From CAZFOB01 sp964520325 (GTDB lineage Bacteria > Actinomycetota > JAICYB01): a stretch of DNA of 64,000 nucleotides. The notes under the pieces were generated by a model. That model saw only the letters and a program-made list of their open reading frames with translations. It made no database searches and was not told the origin of the DNA. The translations under genes and the position numbers were made by a program. The stretch lies in assembly GCA_964520325.1 (NCBI GenBank), contig CAZFOB010000014.1:19836-83835 (forward strand). The letters are read 5' to 3'. This document shows, piece after piece, positions 7,970 to 16,407 of this stretch (position 1 is its first letter; each line of letters opens with the position of its first letter).

Positions 7970-9147
7970 GCGTGACTGCGGCGGAGGGTTGGCTCGCGGC
8001 CGGGCTCGCCGCCGGCACGAAGCCGTCTGGTGATCTCGACCTTGCACTCGTGTGGTCCGAGCGCCCGGCGACGGTGGCCGGTGCGTTCACGACGAGCAAC
8101 GTCCCTTCCGCGCATGTGATCCTCAGCAAGCCGGTCGTTGCGGACGGCATCGCGCGCGGGTTCTTGGTCTCGTCGGGTATCGCGAACGCGTTCACGGGCC
8201 CCGAGGGACTGGCGGACGCGCAGGAACTGACCGCGCTTGCCGCGCATGCCACAGGCACGGCGAGCAACGAGATGCTCATGTGCGCGACCGGCACGATCGG
8301 CCCCCGGATCCCGGTGCAGACGGTTGCCCCGTTCATCGAGCAGGCGGCCAAGGAACTCTCGAAGGACGGCGGCGGCAACGCCGCGAAGGCCATCCTCACC
8401 ACCGATACGCGCTCGAAGACGGCCGTGCGAACGATCGAGATCGACGGCAAGGTGGTCACCGTCGGTGGCATGGCCAAGGGCGCCGGCATGATCGCTCCCA
8501 AGATGGAGCTGCATTCAACGCTGCTCGTGTTCCTCACCACCGACGCCGCCGTCGACCCCGAGAGTCTTCGCACCATCGTGGGGGCGTGCGTCCCGCGTAC
8601 GTTCAACGCGATCACTATCGACGGCTGCATGTCGACGAGCGACACGGTGCTGCTGTTCGCGAACGGCGCCTCCGGCGTTGACGCGAGCAGCTCGGATCCG
8701 TTCGCGCAGGCCGTCTTCGACGTGATGTCCGAGCTTGCCTACGCCGTGGTGTCCGACGGCGAAGGCGCGACGCGCGTGATCAGGGTGCAGGTCGCCGGCG
8801 CGAAAAACGCTGATGACGCGCGCGAGATCGGGCGTGAAGTGGCCGAATCGATGCTGTTCCGCTCGGCGGTGTATGGCAACGACGCGAACATGGGACGTAT
8901 CGCTCAGGCCGCCGGACAGGCCGACGCCGAGCTCGACCCGGACAAGCTCGCGATCGCGTTGTGCGGAGTGGAGCTTTCGGTCGGCGGCAAGGAGACCGGG
9001 GCTCGCGACGAGGCGGCCGCGCTGATGCGCGCCGGCGGCGACGTGATCGTGGGGATCGATCTGGGTCTCGGCGATGGCGCCTTCGAGTTCCTCACGTGCG
9101 ACCTCACTCCCGAGTATGTGAAGTTCAACGCGGACTACACGACATGA
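7966..9147 (+). CDS. argJ: Glutamate N-acetyltransferase / ornithine acetyltransferase
   Basis: 393 residues from GTG 7966, overlapping the argC stop. It recycles the acetyl group from acetylornithine to glutamate and, when bifunctional, also uses acetyl-CoA. ArgJ precursors self-cleave before a catalytic Thr in a KGxGMIxPxMAT-type motif. Here the text is AKGAGMIAPKMELHSTLLVF: between the Pro and the Thr there are six residues (KMELHS) rather than the usual three, and the residue before the Thr is Ser instead of Ala. TTDAAV follows as in the family. Cleavage probably still occurs at Ser-Thr, but this needs alignment. No argA or argE is in the window, which fits the cyclic acetyl pathway. Confidence 0.94.
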   Translation: MSVTAAEGWLAAGLAAGTKPSGDLDLALVWSERPATVAGAFTTSNVPSAHVILSKPVVADGIARGFLVSSGIANAFTGPEGLADAQELTALAAHATGTASNEMLMCATGTIGPRIPVQTVAPFIEQAAKELSKDGGGNAAKAILTTDTRSKTAVRTIEIDGKVVTVGGMAKGAGMIAPKMELHSTLLVFLTTDAAVDPESLRTIVGACVPRTFNAITIDGCMSTSDTVLLFANGASGVDASSSDPFAQAVFDVMSELAYAVVSDGEGATRVIRVQVAGAKNADDAREIGREVAESMLFRSAVYGNDANMGRIAQAAGQADAELDPDKLAIALCGVELSVGGKETGARDEAAALMRAGGDVIVGIDLGLGDGAFEFLTCDLTPEYVKFNADYTT

Positions 9148-10013
9148 CGACGCCTGCGGTCATCGACAAGGCGCGCGTCCTCATCGAGGCTCTCCCGTAC
9201 ATCTCGCGCTTCTCCGGAAAGGTCGTGGTCGTGAAATACGGCGGAGGCGCGATGGTCGATCCGGACTTCGCGCGGTCGTTCGCTGGAGATGTCGCGCTCA
9301 TGCACTACGTGGGGATGCGTCCCGTCGTGGTGCACGGCGGGGGACCACAGATCTCGGAGCTGATGAAGAAGCTGGACCAGCAACCGACCTTCGTCGACGG
9401 GTACCGCGTGACGGGATCGGAGGAGCTCGACACCGTCCGGATGGTGCTCCAGAAAACCAACAAGGAGCTCGTCTCGATGCTCAACGCGCACGGCGATCTC
9501 GCCGTCGGTGTGTCCGGTGAGGACGCGAACCTGATCCGTGCCAGACGTATGACGGGCAAGGACGGCGCCGATCTCGGCTTCGTCGGCGAGGTCGACCGCA
9601 TCGATGCTCGGGTGTTGCGAGAGCTGCTGAAGTCGGGCTTCATACCCGTCGTTGCCCCGATGGGGGTCGGAGCACAGAGCCAGGCGTTCAACATCAACGC
9701 CGACCTCGTGGCTTCGGCGATCGCATCTGAATTGAAGGCGGCAAAGCTCTTCTTCCTGACGGATGTCGAAGGCCTGTACCAGGACTTCGGCGACGCGGGA
9801 TCGCTCTTGTCACGGGTGACGGCCAACGAGCTGCGCTCGATGATCGAGGCGGGGAAGCTGTCGAGTGGGATGATTCCAAAGGTCCGCGGGTGCGTTGATG
9901 CGATCGACCGCGGTGTCGAGCGCGCCCACATCCTCGACGGACGCGTGGAGCACGCGCTCCTGCTGGAGATCTTCACGGATCAGGGTGTCGGGACGATGGT
10001 GGAGGCCGGATGA
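9144..10013 (+). CDS. argB: Acetylglutamate kinase
   Basis: 289 residues from ATG 9144, overlapping the argJ stop (ATGA). It phosphorylates N-acetylglutamate, the committed step. Amino-acid kinase motifs seen: VVVKYGGGAMVD (phosphate-binding Lys and Gly loop), VVHGGGPQIS, FNINADLVASAIA and the C-terminal GMIPKVRGCVDAI. An N-terminal helix precedes the first strand (VIDKARVLIEALPYISRFSG); in the family this helix is linked to the hexameric, arginine-inhibited form, so feedback inhibition by arginine is likely (inference). Confidence 0.96.
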   Translation: MTTPAVIDKARVLIEALPYISRFSGKVVVVKYGGGAMVDPDFARSFAGDVALMHYVGMRPVVVHGGGPQISELMKKLDQQPTFVDGYRVTGSEELDTVRMVLQKTNKELVSMLNAHGDLAVGVSGEDANLIRARRMTGKDGADLGFVGEVDRIDARVLRELLKSGFIPVVAPMGVGAQSQAFNINADLVASAIASELKAAKLFFLTDVEGLYQDFGDAGSLLSRVTANELRSMIEAGKLSSGMIPKVRGCVDAIDRGVERAHILDGRVEHALLLEIFTDQGVGTMVEAG

Positions 10014-11185
10014 GCCGGATGGGAACGGTGAACGATCTGCTCGGAAACGACCTTCTCGGAAACGTCAGGCGGTACGACATCACGTTCACTCATGGCGAAG
10101 GCGTCTGGCTCTGCGACACAAAGGGTGACCGATACCTGGACTTCCTCGGTGGCGTCGCCGTGTGCGCGCTCGGCCACGCTCACCCGGCCCTCACGAAGGC
10201 GCTCCAGGAACAGGCGGCGAGATTGCTCCACGTGAGCAACCTCTTCTACACGCCCGAGATCGTGGAGGCTGCTGCTGCCATCACCGACAAGCTCGGACCC
10301 GGACGCGTGTATTTCTGCAACTCGGGGACCGAAGCCAACGAGGCCGCGATCAAGGGCGTGCGCAAACACGCATGGCGCAAGGGTGAGACGCGTCGTAACG
10401 AGATCGTGGCGATGGAGGGTTCGTTCCACGGACGCACCTACGGTGCCCTGGCCGCGACGATCCAGCCGGCGAAGTGGGAAGGCTTCGACCCGATGCCGCA
10501 GGGCTTCGTCTCGGTGCAGCTGAACGACGTCGCCGCTCTTGACGCCGCGGTAACCGACATGACGGCCGCCGTCCTCATCGAGTCGATCCAAGGCGAGGGC
10601 GGGATCCGTGCGATGACACTCGAGTTCGCGAAGGCGGCCCGTCGCATCACCACAGAGCGCGGCGCGGCGCTTGTTGCCGATGAGATCCAGACCGGGATCG
10701 GGCGCACCGGCCGCTTCCTCGGCTGCGAACACCTCGACATCGTGCCGGACGTCGTCACGCTCGCGAAGGGTCTCGGCGCCGGGTTCCCAGTCGGCGCGAC
10801 CTGGTTCTCGAGCGACTTCGCCGGCGCACTGCAACCGGGCGACCACTCGACGACGCAAGGCGGCGGCCCGCTGGCGTGCGCTGCGGTGCTGGCGACGTTA
10901 CGCACGATCGAAGACGACGGATTGATCGCCAACGCCGTTGAGATGGGCAAGCGTTTGGCAGAAGGGTTGCGTCCGCTCGGTGTCGAGGTACGAGGCGAGG
11001 GTCTGCTTCTCGGCCTCGAGCTCGGTGAGCCTCGGGCTGCAGAAGTCGTGCGCAAGGCGCTCGACCTCAAGCTCATCGTCAACGACGTGACGCCGAGCAC
11101 CGTGCGCCTCGCACCGCCGCTCATCGTCAACCAGACCCAGATCGACGACGCGCTCGAGCGCCTGACCGAAGCGGTGAGACGCTGA
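10010..11185 (+). CDS. argD: Acetylornithine aminotransferase
   Basis: 391 residues; a PLP-dependent class III aminotransferase that turns N-acetylglutamate semialdehyde into acetylornithine. The PLP lysine is in VTLAKGLGAGFPVGA, with the conserved VADEIQTGIGRTG (Asp that holds the pyridine nitrogen) and the N-terminal FLGGVAVCALGHAHP. The ATG at 10010 overlaps the argB stop; a second ATG at 10019 is possible. The N-terminus carries a 15-base near-tandem duplication (10034-10063) giving DLLGN twice, absent from the family core, so it is a local expansion. The stop overlaps the argF ATG by one base. Confidence 0.96.
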   Translation: MSRMGTVNDLLGNDLLGNVRRYDITFTHGEGVWLCDTKGDRYLDFLGGVAVCALGHAHPALTKALQEQAARLLHVSNLFYTPEIVEAAAAITDKLGPGRVYFCNSGTEANEAAIKGVRKHAWRKGETRRNEIVAMEGSFHGRTYGALAATIQPAKWEGFDPMPQGFVSVQLNDVAALDAAVTDMTAAVLIESIQGEGGIRAMTLEFAKAARRITTERGAALVADEIQTGIGRTGRFLGCEHLDIVPDVVTLAKGLGAGFPVGATWFSSDFAGALQPGDHSTTQGGGPLACAAVLATLRTIEDDGLIANAVEMGKRLAEGLRPLGVEVRGEGLLLGLELGEPRAAEVVRKALDLKLIVNDVTPSTVRLAPPLIVNQTQIDDALERLTEAVRR

Positions 11186-12069
11186 TGCGCGACCTGCTAC
11201 GCATCGCCGACCTCACACAGGCAGAGCTCATCGACCTGCTCGAGACGGCGATCGCAACGAAGAGCGATCCTGCGTCAGTGCGCAACGCCGCGGCCGGAAA
11301 GGTCGTGGCTGTGTTGTTCGAGAAGCCGTCGTTGCGCACGCGCTTCTCCGTCGAATCGGCACTCGCTCGTCTCGGCGCCCACCCCATCGGTGCATACGAT
11401 CGCGAGGTCGGCCTCGGCTCGCGCGAGCCGATCTCCGATGCAGCCCACGTGCTCGAGCGCTACGCCGACGCCATCGTGCTCCGGACGTTCGGCCACGACC
11501 GCGTGGAGGAGCTCGCCGATGCGGCGAACGTCCCGGTGATCAACGCGCTCTCCGATACACACCATCCGCTGCAGGCCCTCGCCGACCTCCAGACGATCGC
11601 CGAAGCCAAGTGCGGAGGAGACGTTGTAGGCCTGAAGAAGGTGAAGGTCGCGTGGGTCGGAGACGGCAACAACGTCGCGCGCTCGCTGATCGAGGCGTGC
11701 TGGCTCGTGGGGGCCGAGATCGCGGTCGCGACGCCGGAGGGGTTCGGACCCGGTGGGATCGAAGTGACGAACGATCCTGTCCAAGCAGTGAAGGACGCCG
11801 ACGTCGTCGTGACCGACGTCTGGGCATCGATGGGCCAGGAGGACGAGGCCGAAGAGCGCAAGGAGATCTTCGAGCCGTTCCGCGTCACCAAGTCGCTCAT
11901 GGCGAAGGCGGCGGACGACGCGATCTTCCTGCACTGCCTGCCCGCGCACCGCGGCGAGGAGGCCGACGCTGATGTCGTCGACGGACGGAGCTCCCGCGTG
12001 TTCGACGAGGCCGAGAACCGCCTGCACACCACAGTCGCGGTGTTCCTGAACGTATGGGGGATCCGCTGA
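11185..12069 (+). CDS. argF: Ornithine carbamoyltransferase
   Basis: 294 residues, slightly short for the family (about 305-335) but with all key motifs: the carbamoyl-phosphate loop EKPSLRTRFSVE (Ser-x-Arg-Thr-Arg), HPLQALADLQTI, the ornithine loop VWASMGQEDE and the catalytic HCLPAHRGEE. It makes citrulline from ornithine and carbamoyl phosphate. The ATG overlaps the argD stop, and its own stop overlaps the argR ATG by one base, so translation is coupled through the operon. Confidence 0.96.
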   Translation: MRDLLRIADLTQAELIDLLETAIATKSDPASVRNAAAGKVVAVLFEKPSLRTRFSVESALARLGAHPIGAYDREVGLGSREPISDAAHVLERYADAIVLRTFGHDRVEELADAANVPVINALSDTHHPLQALADLQTIAEAKCGGDVVGLKKVKVAWVGDGNNVARSLIEACWLVGAEIAVATPEGFGPGGIEVTNDPVQAVKDADVVVTDVWASMGQEDEAEERKEIFEPFRVTKSLMAKAADDAIFLHCLPAHRGEEADADVVDGRSSRVFDEAENRLHTTVAVFLNVWGIR

Positions 12070-12533
12070 TGCCGCGCACGACATCAGGCGTCAGAGCCAA
12101 ACGACGGCAGCGGCTGATCGAGCTGCTGCGCGAAGGACTCGAAGCCACCCAGGAGGAGATCCGCGATCGGTTGGCCGCCGACGGGTTCGAGACGACGCAG
12201 GCGACGATCTCGCGCGATCTCGATGACGTCGGTGCGGTGCGCAGTCACGACAACGGACACACCGTCTACGGACTGCCTGAGAACAACGGCCCCCCGGTGG
12301 GGTTCGGCAAGCGCGTGTTCGCTGAACTTGTGATCGACGTGGCCAGCTCGGCCAACCTCGTCGTTGTGCGAACGTACCCGGGCATGGCTCCGACCGTCGG
12401 CGCGGTGCTCGACCAGGCCGGGCTGAAAGGCGTCCTCGGGACGGTCGCCGGTGATGACACCGTGTTGGTGGTCGCCGACGAGCAGACCGGTGGCAAGAGA
12501 GTTTCGAAAGCGATCGAGGGACTGAAGGTATGA
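12069..12533 (+). CDS. argR: Arginine repressor ArgR
   Basis: 154 residues from ATG 12069, directly abutting the argF stop. The N-terminal winged helix-turn-helix (about 8-75) has the family recognition stretch TTQATISRDLDDVGAV. The C-terminal half forms the arginine-binding hexamer domain, with GTVAGDDTVLVV containing the Asp pair that contacts arginine. With arginine bound it should repress transcription at the ARG box found at 6904-6921, so the operon encodes its own feedback regulator. The argR position between argF and argG is the same as in mycobacteria. An in-frame ATG at 12054 lies inside argF and is less likely. Confidence 0.96.
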   Translation: MPRTTSGVRAKRRQRLIELLREGLEATQEEIRDRLAADGFETTQATISRDLDDVGAVRSHDNGHTVYGLPENNGPPVGFGKRVFAELVIDVASSANLVVVRTYPGMAPTVGAVLDQAGLKGVLGTVAGDDTVLVVADEQTGGKRVSKAIEGLKV

Positions 12534-13741
12534 CCCACACCTGTGTGCTCGCGTTTTCCGGAGGTCTCGACACCTCGGTGTGTGCGGCGTGGCTGAAGGA
12601 CCAGGGGTTCAACGTGATCGCGGTCACCGCGGACGTCGGGCAGGGTCGCGAGCTCGACGGTGTCTCCGTCCGCGCGGAGGCGGCCGGCGTGTCGGAGCTC
12701 ATCGTGCTCGACCTGCGTGAGGAGTTCGTCAGCGACTTCTGCTTCAGAGCGTTGCGGGCCAATGCTCTGTACGAGGGCCGCTATCCGCTGGTATCTGCGC
12801 TGTCGCGCCCGCTGATCGCGAAGCACCTCGTTCGAGTTGCACGCGAGAAGGGTGCGAGCGCCGTCGGACACGGCTGCACGGGTAAGGGTAACGACCAGGT
12901 TCGCTTCGAGACCTCGATCGCGGCGCTCGCGCCTGAGCTCGCGATCCACGCACCGATCCGTGAGTTGGGCATGCAGCGCGACCAGGCGATCGAGTACGCG
13001 CGGGAGCACGGCATCCCCGTGACCGTGACAGCCGACAAGCCCTTCTCGATCGACGAGAACCTGTGGGGGCGTGCGATCGAGTCGGGCGTGCTCGAAGACG
13101 CATGGGAGCAGCCGCCGGCGAAGGACGTCTACGAGATGACCGCGCAGGACGACGAAGTTCCCGACGAGCCGGACGACGTGATCATCGGCTTCGAGCGCGG
13201 TCTGCCGGTCTCGCTCGACGGGCGTGCGCTTCGTCCACTCGATCTCGTCGCGGAGATGCACGAACTCGCCGGACGCCACGGCGTCGGACGCATCGACATG
13301 ATCGAGAACCGCCTGGTCGGCATCAAGTCACGCGAGGTCTACGAGGCACCAGCAGCCACGGCGCTGATCGCGGCGCACAAGGATCTCGAGGGCATGGTGC
13401 TCGAGCGCGACGTGTCGCGATTCAAGCGTTCGATCGAGGACCGCTACGCCGACCTTGTCTACAACGGGTTGTGGTTCGCGCCGCTGCGCACGGCGCTTGA
13501 CGCCTTCATCGACGAGACGCAGAAGTACGTCACCGGCGAAGTGAAGTTGCGCCTCTTTCGCGGGACGGCGCAGCCGCTCGGCCGCCGTTCCCCGTACGGG
13601 CTGTACGACACAACGCTTGCGACCTACGGCTCTGCCGACGACGCGTTCCGCCACGAGGACGCCGCGGGTTTCATCCGTTTGTGGTCGCTTCCGCTGAAGG
13701 TGTGGACGCAGATGCAGGGCCGTGGTGAAGAAGGCTCCTAA
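12530..13741 (+). CDS. argG: Argininosuccinate synthase
   Basis: 403 residues, full length. It ligates citrulline and aspartate with ATP. The N-terminal ATP pyrophosphatase loop AFSGGLDTSV is intact, as are GHGCTGKGNDQVRFE, FSIDENLWGRAIESG and the C-terminal citrulline/aspartate-binding region. The ATG overlaps the argR stop (ATGA). The 3' end overlaps the argH start by about 20 bases. Confidence 0.97.
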   Translation: MTHTCVLAFSGGLDTSVCAAWLKDQGFNVIAVTADVGQGRELDGVSVRAEAAGVSELIVLDLREEFVSDFCFRALRANALYEGRYPLVSALSRPLIAKHLVRVAREKGASAVGHGCTGKGNDQVRFETSIAALAPELAIHAPIRELGMQRDQAIEYAREHGIPVTVTADKPFSIDENLWGRAIESGVLEDAWEQPPAKDVYEMTAQDDEVPDEPDDVIIGFERGLPVSLDGRALRPLDLVAEMHELAGRHGVGRIDMIENRLVGIKSREVYEAPAATALIAAHKDLEGMVLERDVSRFKRSIEDRYADLVYNGLWFAPLRTALDAFIDETQKYVTGEVKLRLFRGTAQPLGRRSPYGLYDTTLATYGSADDAFRHEDAAGFIRLWSLPLKVWTQMQGRGEEGS

Positions 13742-15047
13742 GCCGACCTGGGGTGCGCGCATCCCCGGCGGTCTCGCGAAAGAAGCCTGGGACTTCCTGC
13801 ATTCGCTCCCGCACGACCGGTTCCTCTGGCCCTACGACATCGCCGGGACGATCGGGCACGTGCACGGCCTCGACGCCGCTGGGATCCTCACCAAACAAGA
13901 AGCAGCGCAACTGAAGAAGGAGCTCCGGAGCATGAAGCAGCATCCGGAGCTCATCGAGGACACCGACGAGGACGTTCATTCGGCGATCGAGCGAGTGCTC
14001 ACCGAGCGTCTGCCGGACGTCGGCGCGAAGGTGCACACCGGGCGTTCTCGCAACGACCAAGTCGCAACCGCGCTTCGCTTGTGGACGAAGGACGCTCTGA
14101 ACGATGTGCACGGCGCCGTCGTAGCCCTGATCGAGGCGCTGGCGACCTGCGCCGACAAAAACGCCACCACTCTCGCCCCCGGCTACACCCACCTGCAGCG
14201 GGCGCAACCGATCACGATCGGGCATTGGCTGTGCGCGCACGGCTTCGCGTTCGCGCGCGACGTTGAGAGATTGGCGGCCGCCCGTGCGTCCGCAGACGTC
14301 TCGCCGCTGGGCGCGGGCGCTTTGGCAACGTCGACGTTCGGCATCGATCCGTCCGTCGCGCAGAAGCAGCTCGGATTCTCGGACGTGTTCGCGAACTCGA
14401 TCGACGCGGTCTCCGACCGCGACTTCCTCGCCGACGGCGCCTACGCGTGCTCGATGGCGCTGGTGCACCTGTCACGACTGGCGGAAGAGATCATCCTGTG
14501 GTCGAGCAGCGAGTTCGGCTTCGTGAAGCTTCCGGATCGTTATGCGACGGGGTCGAGCATGATGCCGCAGAAGAAGAATCCGGATGTGGCCGAGCTCGCT
14601 CGCGGCACCACGGGTGTTGCGATCGGAGCGCTCACAGGCTTGCTCGTGACGCTCAAGGGCCTACCACTCGCATACGACCGAGATCTGCAAACCGACAAAC
14701 AGCATGTACGCGAGGTGTTCTCGAGGACCAGCGGCGCGTTCCGTGCGATGGCCGGCCTTATCGCCGGGCTGACGTTCGACACCAAACGCCTGTCCGAAGC
14801 TGTGTCCGATCCGGCGCTGCTCGCGACCGACATGGCCGAGGACCTCGTTCGCGGCGGCACGCCATTCCGTCGGGCGTACGAACAGGTGGGTGCGAGCTTC
14901 CGGAAGAAGAAGCAGGACGCCCCGTCGAAGAGTGCTCCACGAGCTTCGGTACAAGCCCGGTCAACCGCCGGGGGACCATCGAAGACGAGCGTGGAGGCAC
15001 AGGTGCGACGGCTGCGAGCAGTTGCGCGAGGTGATGCCTCGCCCTGA
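13722..15047 (+). CDS. argH: Argininosuccinate lyase
   Basis: 441 residues from GTG 13722 (GTG 13725 is also possible). It splits argininosuccinate into arginine and fumarate. The fumarase/aspartase-superfamily signature SSMMPQKKNPD with the catalytic flexible-loop Ser is present, with HTGRSRNDQVAT and GYTHLQRAQPI. Compared with typical ArgH, the last 45 or so residues form a Lys/Arg/Ser/Ala-rich tail (from about 395) that looks unstructured; the catalytic core is not affected. It overlaps argG by 20 bases, the longest overlap in the operon, and is the last arg gene: a 130-base gap and a different type of gene follow. Confidence 0.96.
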   Translation: MVKKAPKPTWGARIPGGLAKEAWDFLHSLPHDRFLWPYDIAGTIGHVHGLDAAGILTKQEAAQLKKELRSMKQHPELIEDTDEDVHSAIERVLTERLPDVGAKVHTGRSRNDQVATALRLWTKDALNDVHGAVVALIEALATCADKNATTLAPGYTHLQRAQPITIGHWLCAHGFAFARDVERLAAARASADVSPLGAGALATSTFGIDPSVAQKQLGFSDVFANSIDAVSDRDFLADGAYACSMALVHLSRLAEEIILWSSSEFGFVKLPDRYATGSSMMPQKKNPDVAELARGTTGVAIGALTGLLVTLKGLPLAYDRDLQTDKQHVREVFSRTSGAFRAMAGLIAGLTFDTKRLSEAVSDPALLATDMAEDLVRGGTPFRRAYEQVGASFRKKKQDAPSKSAPRASVQARSTAGGPSKTSVEAQVRRLRAVARGDASP

Positions 15048-15177
15048 CATCGTCTGGCATGCATGGGGAAGCGTCGGCTAGAACGGAAGTCTCCATGCCA
15101 GAGACGGTGCGTATAGGGTGGTTCAACTGCCGCGGGTATCGCTGGGCTTGGATGGCACTGAAGAGTAAGGAGACGAG

Positions 15178-16290
15178 TTGCATGGGCGTGGGCGGGTTCT
15201 CACTGAGCCGCAGATCGTCGTTGCCAGCTGTGCGTCAAGACGGTTGGTCCGCGGACTCGCAATCCTCATCCTTATCCTGATCGGCGGCCCCGGAGGCGAC
15301 GCAGTCGGGGTCGCCAACTCTGTCGTTGACGCCTCTGGTTTGTCCGATGAGGCTCGCCGACTCGTCGTCGAGTACAACGAGCGCCCGTACAACGGCATCA
15401 CTCGTTGGACTGCATATCCGATCCGCGTGTGGGCTGACGCGAACCATCCATCCGAAAACCTTCGTGACGCTGTGGAACTCTGGAATCAAGCACTCGGAGT
15501 GACCGGCGCGCGTTTTGAGGTCGCGGCGAACGAGGAGTCGGCAAACATCAGGTTCAGGGTTGGTCCTCGACCCTCGGGGTATCCAGGGTGCGGAAACGAA
15601 GGTCCGACGCGGATCCAGGACAACGTGATATCGGAAGGGCAGGGTACGCACTACTTCAACGAAGACAGATGCAATCCCGCATCTTGGGATGGTGCCACTC
15701 GCGTACCGTTAGCGCACGGCATCGGTCACGTTCTAGGGCTTGCGGGCCACACGGCATCGGGAAGCGACGTCATGGGGACCCCGGAGGCTAGCTGGGGAAT
15801 CAGCAACGATCTGCGAGAGGCGATGCGATTCATCTACAACTCGCCGCCGGGGGCAAGGGTAACGACCTCGCCGTCCCCAACGCCCACGACCTCGCCGTCC
15901 CCGTCGACTTGGAACAGAACGGAACAAACAGACTCAGCGCTCATGTATTCGTCGAATTGGCAGCTATCCAGCTCCCCTGCAGCATCAAGCGAGTCGTATC
16001 AGCGGTCGCGCAGAAAGGGTGCGAACGCGAGGTTTACCTTCGAGGGGACCGGTATCCGCTGGATCGGTGCGAAGTCGCCCAATGGGGGCATCGCTCGTGT
16101 TCTGGTGGACGGCGTTAGGGTTGGAAAGGTCGACCAATACGCATCGACGACCTCCTGGCAACAAACCGTGCTCGAGAAGGTGGGACTGAGTCCGGGGTCC
16201 CACACCATCGAAGTCTGGGTAACGGGGCGCCTCAACCCGAGTGCGCGATCTGGGCGCTCGTATATTGACGCATTCGAAGTTCTTCCATAG
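15178..16290 (+). CDS. Secreted metzincin-like protein with degenerate zinc site and C-terminal beta-sandwich domain
   Basis: 370 residues from TTG 15178, chosen because AAGGAG lies at 15167-15172, five bases upstream; a TATAGG at 15112 may be its -10. Residues about 25-46 are a hydrophobic export signal (GLAILILILIGG). Residues about 75-215 resemble matrixin-type metalloproteases: HGIGHVLGLAGH at 180-191 and a Met-turn-like SDVMG. The catalytic Glu expected at 181 is Gly, and the third His is one residue later than in HExxHxxGxxH. A Ser/Pro/Thr linker (about 225-245, encoded by a 24-base-period repeat) joins a C-terminal domain (FTFEGTGIRWIGAK, ARVLVDGV, SYIDAFEVLP) of a beta-sandwich type common in secreted actinobacterial proteins. 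It is probably a binding protein or weak protease; function not known. Confidence 0.7.
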   Translation: MHGRGRVLTEPQIVVASCASRRLVRGLAILILILIGGPGGDAVGVANSVVDASGLSDEARRLVVEYNERPYNGITRWTAYPIRVWADANHPSENLRDAVELWNQALGVTGARFEVAANEESANIRFRVGPRPSGYPGCGNEGPTRIQDNVISEGQGTHYFNEDRCNPASWDGATRVPLAHGIGHVLGLAGHTASGSDVMGTPEASWGISNDLREAMRFIYNSPPGARVTTSPSPTPTTSPSPSTWNRTEQTDSALMYSSNWQLSSSPAASSESYQRSRRKGANARFTFEGTGIRWIGAKSPNGGIARVLVDGVRVGKVDQYASTTSWQQTVLEKVGLSPGSHTIEVWVTGRLNPSARSGRSYIDAFEVLP

Positions 16291-16407
16291 CGGCAGTTGG
16301 GAAAGCGCGTGCGACGATTGCGGATGCTCGCTCATGGTGGATCGTGACTCGCCAGGCGAACTTCGATAACCCCCGATCTCGCTGGCTGGACGGAGTACCA
16401 GGGCTAC

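Noticed and set aside
15059..15280. 73-codon frame starting before the metalloprotease-like gene
   Set aside because: No domain, and it covers the ribosome binding site and start of the real gene in another frame.
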